Part shown: one piece after another, positions 17,267 to 24,134 of the stretch | Layout of the letters: each line of letters begins with the position of its first letter | How positions within the stretch are numbered: the stretch's first letter is position 1 | Assembly: GCA_034436335.1 (NCBI GenBank) | Contig: DAOTVO010000019.1 | Span: 41,136-105,135, forward strand | From: UBA877 sp034436335 | GTDB taxonomy: Bacteria > Chloroflexota > Anaerolineae > Anaerolineales > Villigracilaceae | Length of the DNA stretch: 64,000 nt | Direction: 5' to 3' | Notes under the pieces: generated by a model | Seen by the model: only the letters and a program-made list of their open reading frames with translations | Told to the model about the DNA's origin: nothing | Databases searched by the model: none | Made by a program: the position numbers and the translations under genes

Positions 17267-17668
17267 ATGAAATTCCCCAAACTGTTCATTTTGCTTTTCA
17301 TCCCACTCGCCATTGCCCTGTTTTTGGAAAACTTTCCCTACGGCGTCTATTTCGCGCCGGGGGCACTGGCCTACAGGCTGTATGCCGGTTATTTTACAGA
17401 TTTTATCCAGCCTTTTGGGTTGTACTTTGTTCTTTGTCTGCCCGAACCGTGGCTGGCCTGGATGCGTCCCTGGCGGGTCAAAACCCTGCTCGTTTTCCTC
17501 GTCCCATCGGCCATGGAACTGCTTCAAGGTCTGGGGCTGGACGTGCTCGGTCGCGATTTTGATCCGTTGGACTTCCTCGCCTATGCCGCCGGCGCGCTGT
17601 TGGCGGCTCTGTTCGAGCGGCAGGTGCTGGCGCGGCTCAAGTTTTGGAATTTTCCTTCAATAAGTTGA
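17267..17668 (+). CDS. Small VanZ/DUF2809-like membrane protein
   Basis: A 133-residue protein with about four hydrophobic segments. The N-terminal helix is FPKLFILLFIPLAIALFLEN. Near the C-terminus, SAMELLQGLG and the acidic GRDFDPLDFLAYAAGALLAAL resemble the conserved end of VanZ-like and DUF2809 proteins, where the aspartates sit at the membrane surface. The function is unknown. The ATG at 17267 is used, 5 bases after the acyltransferase stop. The frame is also open upstream, but that part is shadow of plsC. It is probably the last gene of the lipid-linked unit. Confidence 0.65.
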   Translation: MKFPKLFILLFIPLAIALFLENFPYGVYFAPGALAYRLYAGYFTDFIQPFGLYFVLCLPEPWLAWMRPWRVKTLLVFLVPSAMELLQGLGLDVLGRDFDPLDFLAYAAGALLAALFERQVLARLKFWNFPSIS

Positions 17669-17685
17669 GGGGGATGTGAAAGGAA

Positions 17686-17711
17686 GGCGGTCACGTTGAA
17701 CGGTGACCGCC
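17686..17711. terminator. Hairpin between convergent genes
   Basis: GGCGGTCAC pairs perfectly with GTGACCGCC around an 8-base loop. It lies between the convergent small membrane protein and serpin genes, 8 bases from the serpin stop. There is no strong T-run on either side, so it could serve both directions weakly. Confidence 0.6.
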
Positions 17712-17719
17712 GATGCCGT

Positions 17720-19000
17720 TTAGCGCGGGTCCAGCACCCTGCCCATGAAGAGAATGGTTCCGGTGGGGACATCACGAATGGCGAAGAAGAAGGGCCGGTC
17801 AATGACCAATTCGATGCCCTGGGATGGCATTGCGCCGGTGGCCATGATGATCACCGTTGCGGCGGCGGCCTCGGTGCCTTTTTCATCCACAGCGATGAAG
17901 GCTTTGTGGAGCGCCTCGCTGATATAGAGAGAATGCTGACCGTCCATGCCGGAGAAATCGGCCAGGTCGGGGTTAAACGCTGCGGTCATGCCCATTTGAG
18001 ACAGAAGACCGCTCAAGGTCAGGAAGGTCTCGAATTTGAATTTCGGCATGGAGAGACGCACTTGTTCCGTCTGCATTTGATTGACAATTTGCTCGTAGGT
18101 CTTGGCCGTCAGGATGTTTTCGACGGCTTCGAAGTTCCCCAAGTCCGGTACGACGACGATCATTTCGGTCAAACCGCCCTTGTAGGGCAGGGCAACCGCC
18201 TGCCAGCCCTCGCCGGCTGCATAGGGGAACGGTTTTTGATGGTCCTGCGACATCATCGGGACATTGACGGTTTCACCGTTCAACAGCGTAAAGGGACGGT
18301 CGCTGGTATCGTTGGCGTCAAATTCATATTCCCAGACGGCTTTGAAGTAAATGGCGTTTGCTAAAACGAGGCGGGTGGAAGAGTCGGGCATGCCGGGCGG
18401 AAGCATGTTTTGAATCCGCTTGCGGGTCTGGTCTGAAATCCAATCGTTGATGGCGCGGCGGGCATTTTCGGGAGACCTGGCAAAATCCACCAGCCGCATC
18501 CCGGCGCCGTAGTTCAAGGCCAGCAGGTCGAGGTATTCGGGGCGGAACGGCCAGTCTTTCTGCCCCCAGAGAGCGTTGGCGATGGTGAGTTCGAAGCGGT
18601 TGTCCTTGTCCACGCTCGCAGCCTGTTCGGGACGGGCGGCCAGGTCGAGGTCGAGGTCATTGAAGGCAGGGTGAAATTGCGCTTCGGGCAGGGTGTAATG
18701 GAGAACGTCTGCCATTTGGGAGGCCGTCTCGCCGCGCGCTCCGGCGTAGGTCATGGCAAAGGCCAGCGAGATGCTGTAAGGCGAGTAGACGATGTTGCCA
18801 TCTTGTGCGCGCACCACCTGATAGAAGTCGAAGGCAAAGGCAGTATTGCCGGCGACCAATTCGGAGAGATCGGCGGCGGGCGCGTTTGGATTCTCGACCC
18901 GCTTCAATTTCGAGGCGGCGACCTGTCCGCCTCCGCAGGCGGAGAGAAATGCCGCGAGGGTCATCAAAGAGGCGAGGAAAAAGACCAATCGTTTTGTCAT
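17720..19000 (-). CDS. Serpin-family protease inhibitor, predicted lipoprotein
   Basis: A 426-residue serpin with a lipoprotein signal peptide (hydrophobic helix, then LSAC with the lipid-carrying cysteine near residue 22). It is therefore probably anchored outside the cytoplasmic membrane. Serpin landmarks include NAIYFKAVWEYEFD and the C-terminal PFFFAIRDVPTGTILFMGRV. The reactive loop begins near residue 373 with EKGTEAAAAT. This is an intact inhibitory hinge with small residues at P12-P9. By alignment with antitrypsin the P1 region falls in MATGAMP, which suggests an elastase- or chymotrypsin-like rather than trypsin-like target. The role may be protection from extracellular proteases. 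Confidence 0.92.
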   Translation of the reverse strand: MTKRLVFFLASLMTLAAFLSACGGGQVAASKLKRVENPNAPAADLSELVAGNTAFAFDFYQVVRAQDGNIVYSPYSISLAFAMTYAGARGETASQMADVLHYTLPEAQFHPAFNDLDLDLAARPEQAASVDKDNRFELTIANALWGQKDWPFRPEYLDLLALNYGAGMRLVDFARSPENARRAINDWISDQTRKRIQNMLPPGMPDSSTRLVLANAIYFKAVWEYEFDANDTSDRPFTLLNGETVNVPMMSQDHQKPFPYAAGEGWQAVALPYKGGLTEMIVVVPDLGNFEAVENILTAKTYEQIVNQMQTEQVRLSMPKFKFETFLTLSGLLSQMGMTAAFNPDLADFSGMDGQHSLYISEALHKAFIAVDEKGTEAAAATVIIMATGAMPSQGIELVIDRPFFFAIRDVPTGTILFMGRVLDPR

Positions 19001-19196
19001 CCTTATCTCCTTTCAAAAAACAGATGCTTTTTACCCCCCTTTTGTTCCCACTGCTGTCCAGGAGAACCAGACGGCAAAAGTCATTCCTCGCCGCGTGCCT
19101 CTGAAAACAGTCCGGCTTGGGCAAAAGACGGGTCAAGGCTCGCCTGTGCAAAAAGACGGCTCAGACGAAGAAGGAATGCAACGCCGCCTTGCCACC

Positions 19197-19637
19197 TCAA
19201 GCAACCGGCTCGAAAGTCCCATTCAGAAGCAGGTAATACAACCTGACTTCCAGGTCGGGGAATTCGGCCTGGATGCGCTGGCGTGTGGCGCGCAAATCGG
19301 CAGCGTGACGCTCGGGGCTATCGGCAAACTGGAGAACTCAGCGTACAGGTGATAGGGGGAGTGAGCGCAAATCGGCAGCGTGACGCTCGGGGCTATCGGC
19401 CGCACCGTACGCGCCGCAGTCCTCGTGGTTGATGAGCACTACTTTCTTGATCTCATGCAGACGATGAGAAATTCCTACCTGTTTCATCACGAAATCCAGG
19501 TCGAAGACACCGCCAGCCACCGACAGGCGGTCGTAATCGCCCACGCCGAACTCGCTCTCCAGCCAGTCGTTGATGATCTTTTGCAGGCGGAAGTCCATGC
19601 AGTGGACAACAATTGCTTGGGTCACATGTTTTGTCAT
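19197..19637 (-). pseudogene. Beta-carbonic-anhydrase-like gene interrupted by a 75-bp in-frame partial duplication
   Basis: The ATG at 19637 follows GGCAGGAGAGAAA and starts MTKHVTQAIVVHCMDFRLQ. The zinc ligands of a beta-carbonic anhydrase fold are present: CMDFR (Cys13, Asp15, Arg17) and HEDCGAYG. The frame stops at TGA 19340-19338 after 99 residues. Immediately beyond, the same frame continues through a second DSPERHAADLR into RQRIQAEFPDLEVRLYYLL and ends at 19197. That continuation looks like the natural C-terminus of the family. Removing the 75 bp gives a 121-residue protein of normal length. The short product keeps all metal ligands but loses the last strands. It lies 53 bases downstream of the dihydropyrimidinase-type gene on the same strand. 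Confidence 0.8.
19290..19400. repeat. Two 36-bp perfect direct repeats inside the carbonic-anhydrase-like gene
   Basis: Positions 19290-19325 and 19365-19400 are identical over 36 bases and are separated by 39 bases, giving a 75-base period. The period is divisible by three, so the reading frame is kept. The 39-base spacer has no counterpart in the family and brings the stop codon. Confidence 0.95.
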
Positions 19638-19690
19638 TTTCTCTCCTGCCTCCAGAAGCAGACTTCCAGATTCTAAAGTGGGGCAACTTG

Positions 19691-21109
19691 TTATAAAACC
19701 GGCGCGCTGGGTTGACGGTGCAGGAACTCGCCCATGCCAGCCCTTCCCAGCCAGGTCTCGCCATCCACGATCAACCGGCCGCGCAGAAAGACCTTCTCCG
19801 GGTAACCGGTCAGTTCCCAGCCCTCGTACAAGTTGTAATCGGTGCGCTGATGGGATAGAGCGACGCCATACTTGACCTTCCGGTTCGGATCCCAGATAAC
19901 CAGGTCCGCGTCGGAACCGGGCAGCAGTGCGCCTTTGCGCGGGTACAGGCCGAAGATTTTGGCCGGATTGGTGGATGTCAGCGCCACAAACTGCTGCGGC
20001 GTTAACTTGCCGGACCCGACGCCGGCCGTCCACAGAACCGGCAGACGGTCCTGCACCCCTGGCAGGCCGTTGGGGATTTTGGTGAAGTCACCGCGGCCGA
20101 GTTCCTTGCCGGGGATGGCGACCTCCTGTCCCTCGTAGCGGATGGGCTTCGTCCCATCGAAGAAGAAGGGGCAGTGGTCGGTGCCGACTGTCTGGAGCGT
20201 GCCGTCGGCCAGTCCCTGCCACAGGCGGGCGTTGTCGGCGGCGGTGCGGACGGGCGGGGAGCAAATCCACTTGGCTCCATCGGGGCGCGTCAGGTCGTCT
20301 TCGGTGAAGAACAGATATTGCGGGCAGGTCTCTCCCATCGCGCGGGCGCCGCGCTCGCGCGCGTAGCGGAGCATATCCACCTCCCCGGCGGCGTTCATGT
20401 GGACGATGTAGATGGGGGCGTCGGCCTGGGCGGCCAGGGCGCAGGCGCGCAGGGTCGCCTCGACCGCGCCCCAGGCCGGGCGTGTGCGGGCGTGCCAGAT
20501 GGGGTCGGTGTGACCGGCGGCGAGCGCCTCGGCGGTCAGCGTCTCGATGACATCGCCGTTCTCAGCATGGAGCAGGACGAGCAGGCCATGCTCGCGGGCA
20601 ATGCGCAGGGTGCGAAAAATGTTGCCATCGTCCAGGCGCAGACGGTTGTTGTAGGCAGTAAAAACCTTCAAGGTGGTGATGCCCAGCTCGGGGAGATGGG
20701 GGATTTCGGCAGCAATTTTTTCATCGAAGCGGGTCAGGTTCATGTGGGCGGCATAGTCCACCGCGGCTTTGGCGGACTTCTCGCGCCAGGCTTTCACCGA
20801 TTCTTGCAGGGTGGGAAAATCGAAGGAGACGAAGTCAATCACGGTCGTCGTCCCGCCGAAGGCGGCTGCTTTTGTCCCGCTGTAATGGTCATCTGAGGAG
20901 ACTGTGCCGAACATCGGCAGGTCGAAGTGCGTGTGCGGGTCCACCCCGCCGGGAAGGATGAGTTTGCCGGAGGCGTCTAGGACCTCGGCGCCTGGGGCGT
21001 GCAGTCCCGGCCCGGCAGCGGCAATTTTCCCATCACGGATGAGTAAGTCGGCCATAGTAGATGCGGTCTCTGTAACCAGCGTCCCGCCGGCGATGAGAAG
21101 TTCTGACAT
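19691..21109 (-). CDS. Dihydropyrimidinase/hydantoinase-type amidohydrolase
   Basis: A 472-residue cyclic-amide hydrolase. DPHTHFD near residues 57-63 supplies the first metal histidines. TTLKVFTAYN near 148-157 contains the lysine that is normally carbamylated to bridge the two zinc ions. LLHAENGD supplies another histidine, and GTDHCPF near the C-terminal third supplies the catalytic aspartate region. Family members open dihydropyrimidines, hydantoins or allantoin. The start at 21109 is chosen over an in-frame ATG at 21145, because GGAAGGATTAGTT lies directly before it. The carbonic-anhydrase-like gene follows on the same strand. The exact substrate is not determinable. Confidence 0.9.
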   Translation of the reverse strand: MSELLIAGGTLVTETASTMADLLIRDGKIAAAGPGLHAPGAEVLDASGKLILPGGVDPHTHFDLPMFGTVSSDDHYSGTKAAAFGGTTTVIDFVSFDFPTLQESVKAWREKSAKAAVDYAAHMNLTRFDEKIAAEIPHLPELGITTLKVFTAYNNRLRLDDGNIFRTLRIAREHGLLVLLHAENGDVIETLTAEALAAGHTDPIWHARTRPAWGAVEATLRACALAAQADAPIYIVHMNAAGEVDMLRYARERGARAMGETCPQYLFFTEDDLTRPDGAKWICSPPVRTAADNARLWQGLADGTLQTVGTDHCPFFFDGTKPIRYEGQEVAIPGKELGRGDFTKIPNGLPGVQDRLPVLWTAGVGSGKLTPQQFVALTSTNPAKIFGLYPRKGALLPGSDADLVIWDPNRKVKYGVALSHQRTDYNLYEGWELTGYPEKVFLRGRLIVDGETWLGRAGMGEFLHRQPSAPVL

Positions 21110-21236
21110 AACTAATCCTTCCATTCGGATTTCTTTGCGCTTCAAGCAAGTCTGATGAAATTTTGCCAGAAGTTTGGATTTTTTCGTAGGAAAGGCTACG
21201 TTGCCAGTGTATATTTATTTTTGTGTAGTGGTTAAG

Positions 21237-21466
21237 TTACAAGCCAAAGGTGCGTTCAATGCTACGCACTGCCGAAGGCGTGGAACGTTCGAAGTAGGCT
21301 GCTAGAATTTGCTCTTTTTGTTCATCCGTGTAGCCGCGTTTCGGTTCCAGAGCGCCACGTTTTCCGCAGTCCTTGTACCAGTATTGCTGACTGCCACTGG
21401 CATTGTGGCTATTTTTGACGATGTTTTGGCTACCGCATTTTCGATATGTATATCTTTGGTGATCAT
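21237..21466 (-). pseudogene. Degenerate IS1-family InsA-like transposase fragment
   Basis: Reading the minus strand from about 21437 gives KCGSQNIVKNSHNASGSQQY, then WYKDCGKR, then a helix-turn-helix-like YTDEQKEQILAAYFERSTPS and AVRSIERTFGL before a TAA at 21237. The CxxC-type zinc finger followed by an HTH matches the small InsA protein of IS1-family elements. The first cysteine and the ATG at 21466 are in a different frame from the rest, so there is a frameshift near 21440. One zinc-finger cysteine (WYKDC) has become tyrosine, and the catalytic InsB part is absent. It is a decayed piece of a mobile element. Confidence 0.7.
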
Positions 21467-21693
21467 ACGCACACTATACCGCAAATCACTTCAACTTCGC
21501 CGCTGTCAATTTTTTACATTATACGCTGATTAGTCAATTGTGGCAGTTTTTATAACAACCGCCGAAATTGTGCCTTAAGGCGATTTCTGCTGCTTTGATT
21601 GGCTGTGTGTTGACCGATTTGCTTCGGGGGGGCATGGCAAGACAAGACGACCAGGCGAATCGCTTCGTACAACTGAGTTGTGTTCTAAAATCC

Positions 21694-21722
21694 TTGCATC
21701 CTCCTCTAATTCATGCTAAAAT
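21694..21722 (+). promoter_or_regulatory. Sigma-70-type promoter upstream of nusA
   Basis: TTGCAT (21694-21699) and TAAAAT (21717-21722) are separated by 17 bases, with an extended TGC before the -10 box. It would start transcription about 85 bases upstream of the nusA ATG. Confidence 0.65.
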
Positions 21723-21755
21723 CACCCCCGTTGCACGACCAATACCGAACGCATC

Positions 21756-21780
21756 GAAAAGTGGGCGCCCCCCACTTTTC
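21756..21780 (+). promoter_or_regulatory. Hairpin in the nusA 5' leader
   Basis: GAAAAGTGGG pairs perfectly with CCCACTTTTC around a 5-base loop, 35 bases before the nusA ATG and downstream of the predicted promoter. The downstream tract is T-rich but interrupted, so it could be an attenuator, a pause site or an mRNA stability element. Regulation is inferred. Confidence 0.5.
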
Positions 21781-21815
21781 TGCTTGTAAAGTAATAAGAT
21801 GGAGCGATTGAAGGA

Positions 21816-23657
21816 ATGAAAAACGAATTTGCCCTGGCTTTCAATGAAATCATCGAGGAAAAACAACTGCCCAAAGAGATTATTCTGGCGGCGATTGAGT
21901 CGGCCATGGTCTCGGCTTATCGGCGGGCAGTGAATGCTTCCAATGCCCAGGAAGTGCGCGCCAAGCTCGACCCGGAGACGGGCAAAGTGGTCATCTATGC
22001 CGAAAAGGAAGTGGTAGAAGAAGTCCAGGATGAGCGCACCGAGGTCAGCCTGGAAGAAGCGCGCAAAGTGCAGCCGAACACGCAAATTGGCGACATGGTG
22101 ATTGTCGAAAGCACGCCCAAAGACTTTGGGCGCGTTGCCGCGCAGACCGCGCGTCAGGTCATTCAGCAGCGCATTCGCGAGGCGGAACGCCAAATGCAGG
22201 CCGATTTCTTCAACAAGCAGGTGGGAGAAATCATCAGCGGTACGGTGCAGGCGGTCAACAATACCCAGGGCGTGACGGTAGGGCTGGATATGAAAGCCGA
22301 AGGGCTGATGCCGCCCAACCAGAAGATTCCGGGCGAACGCTTCAAAGTACACGACCGTGTGCGTGCCATCGTGTTGGAAGTCAAAGACAACCCGCGCGGC
22401 CCGCAGATTATCCTTTCGCGCGCTCATCGCAATTTCCTGCGCCGCCTGCTCGAAAACGAAGTGCCGGAAATCTATCACGGCATCGTGGAAATCCGCGCCA
22501 TCGCCCGCGAGCCGGGTCAACGCGCCAAGGTGGCCGTCTCCGCGACCCAGCCTAATGTGGACCCGGTGGGCGCTTGCGTGGGCATCAAAGGCGTGCGCAT
22601 CCAGGCCATCGTCAAGGAACTGCATGACGAGAAAATTGACATCATCGAGTGGAATCCCGACCCGGTGATTTATATTTCCAAAGCCCTTAGCCCGGCGCGG
22701 GTGACCGGCGTCTATCTGAATGAGTCGGAGAGGACGGCCACCGTGGTCGTTCAGGAAGACCAACTCTCGCTGGCCATCGGCCGCGATGGGCAAAACGCCC
22801 GCCTGGCCGCCAAATTGACCGGCTGGCGCATCGACATCAAATCGCTGGCCGAGGCGGCGGGCGATGCCATCGTCAAACTGCAAACCGACCCCTCGCTGGC
22901 CCTGATTGCCGAACACGAGAAGGATACCATCCCGCAAATCGAGGCCATTCTGGCGAAAAAGGCCGAGAATCAGCCGCTAACCTCCGACGAGGTGGTGGCG
23001 GTCACTCAATTTGTGGACCGCGTCGAGCGTCGCACGGTGGAAAAACAGCGCGCTGAAGCGGCTGCCGCGGAAGAACGCCTGGCCGAAGCGCGCGCCGGAA
23101 TCCCGGCCCAGGCTTTCGAGATGGATATCGCCTCGATGAACCTGCCGGAGCATGTCTACGCCATCCTGACCGAGGCTGATCACCGCACGGTGGGTGACCT
23201 GATGATGGCGATGAAAATCAATCCCGACAGCGTGCTAGGGCTGCCCGGCATCGGCCCCAAAGCCATGCAAGCAATCCAAGAGACGCTGAATGCGCTCTCG
23301 TTCCCGCAAGCCGAGCCGGCTGAAACCGCTGAAACACGAACGGAGGCCGCTGCTCCTGAAGCGACGACTGTGGAAGAAGCTGCCTTGCCTGTTGCCCTCG
23401 AGAGCAGGACAGGCGAGGCCGTCGCGGCGGTTGAATCCGAAGCAGAAGAGGAAGAGAAGGTTTTTGATCAACTCTTCAGCGTGCAGAATCTCAAAGTGCA
23501 GATCGAAGCCGGCGACGATGAAGAAAACGCCAAGAAAGCCAAAGACAAGAAAAAAGGCCGCAAAGACCGCATCTATGAGTTCGATGAAGAACGCGGCGAA
23601 CAGGTGGCGCGCAAGAAACACAAGCGCGATGAACTGCTGGATGAAGATAACTGGTAG
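21816..23657 (+). CDS. nusA: Transcription termination/antitermination protein NusA
   Basis: A 613-residue RNA polymerase-binding factor acting in pausing, termination and rRNA antitermination. Residues 1-125 are the polymerase-binding N-terminal domain (FALAFNEIIEEKQLPKEIIL). An S1 domain follows near 135-200, then two KH domains (VGACVGIKGVRIQAI and LAIGRDGQNARLAAK). A helix-hairpin-helix segment (VLGLPGIGPKAMQAI) comes near 470-485. The last 100 residues are an acidic, alanine-rich linker ending in a lysine-rich tail, longer than in many bacteria. The gene opens the nusA-ylxR-infB-rbfA unit. rimP, its usual upstream partner, is missing here. Confidence 0.96.
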   Translation: MKNEFALAFNEIIEEKQLPKEIILAAIESAMVSAYRRAVNASNAQEVRAKLDPETGKVVIYAEKEVVEEVQDERTEVSLEEARKVQPNTQIGDMVIVESTPKDFGRVAAQTARQVIQQRIREAERQMQADFFNKQVGEIISGTVQAVNNTQGVTVGLDMKAEGLMPPNQKIPGERFKVHDRVRAIVLEVKDNPRGPQIILSRAHRNFLRRLLENEVPEIYHGIVEIRAIAREPGQRAKVAVSATQPNVDPVGACVGIKGVRIQAIVKELHDEKIDIIEWNPDPVIYISKALSPARVTGVYLNESERTATVVVQEDQLSLAIGRDGQNARLAAKLTGWRIDIKSLAEAAGDAIVKLQTDPSLALIAEHEKDTIPQIEAILAKKAENQPLTSDEVVAVTQFVDRVERRTVEKQRAEAAAAEERLAEARAGIPAQAFEMDIASMNLPEHVYAILTEADHRTVGDLMMAMKINPDSVLGLPGIGPKAMQAIQETLNALSFPQAEPAETAETRTEAAAPEATTVEEAALPVALESRTGEAVAAVESEAEEEEKVFDQLFSVQNLKVQIEAGDDEENAKKAKDKKKGRKDRIYEFDEERGEQVARKKHKRDELLDEDNW

Positions 23658-23665
23658 AACCAATT

Positions 23666-23691
23666 CCTTTGCCGATTTTCTTCGGCAAAGG
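23666..23691 (+). terminator. Hairpin between nusA and ylxR
   Basis: CCTTTGCCGA pairs perfectly with TCGGCAAAGG around a 6-base loop, starting 8 bases after the nusA stop. An interrupted T-rich tract follows. It may reduce read-through into ylxR-infB or be a processing signal. Confidence 0.5.
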
Positions 23692-23718
23692 ATACTTTTC
23701 TGATTAACTGGTAAGAAG

Positions 23719-24033
23719 GTGTCTGGCAAACAAACCAAACGTCCAAAACATGTCCCCCAGCGGACTTGCGTGGGCTGTCGTACCGTGTTGCCCAAGCGTT
23801 CGCTGGTGCGTATTGTGCGTCAGGCAGGCGGCGTGCATATTGACCCCACTGGTAAAGCATCCGGCCGCGGCGCTTATTTGCACAATCGCCGCTCCTGCTG
23901 GGAAAAGGGACTGAAAGGCTCGCTGGCGCATGCCTTGAAAGTTTCGCTTTCGCCGCAGGATATCGAAACCCTCCGCCAGTTTATGCAAACGCTGCCGGAG
24001 GAAGACGAACAGGACCCGGACAACATGGGCTAG
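23719..24033 (+). CDS. ylxR: YlxR/RnpM-family RNA-binding protein
   Basis: A 104-residue basic protein with the family signature RTCVGCRTVLPKRSLVRIVR near residues 15-34 and GRGAYLHNRRSCWEKGLK near 49-66. Members bind RNA; the Bacillus homologue has been linked to modulation of RNase P. The GTG at 23719 is taken as start because it places the signature at the usual distance and no ATG lies before it. The C-terminus carries an acidic tail not seen in short homologues. Its place between nusA and infB is the conserved one. Confidence 0.88.
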   Translation: MSGKQTKRPKHVPQRTCVGCRTVLPKRSLVRIVRQAGGVHIDPTGKASGRGAYLHNRRSCWEKGLKGSLAHALKVSLSPQDIETLRQFMQTLPEEDEQDPDNMG

Positions 24034-24134
24034 GAAAACGCCCTTCGCTCAGCCGGCAGGCTGCCCGGTCCACCGACGCACGGTCTCTCGTTCAGAGAGA
24101 CTCCAAACTGCTATTATCCACAAGGAGTTGCCGT

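Larger units (their letters stand above)
21146..21815. other. 670-base intergenic region with IS1-like remnant and nusA leader
   Basis: This AT-richer stretch separates the minus-strand hydrolase from nusA. It holds the degenerate IS1-like transposase fragment (21237-21466), then about 220 bases without recognisable features, then the nusA promoter and leader hairpin. No intact transposase, terminal inverted repeat or target duplication could be identified around the remnant. Confidence 0.6.

Noticed and set aside
19338..19340. Selenocysteine reading of the in-frame TGA in the carbonic-anhydrase-like gene
   Set aside because: The codon lies in a duplicated spacer absent from the natural protein, and no downstream hairpin suited to selenocysteine insertion is seen; duplication explains it better.
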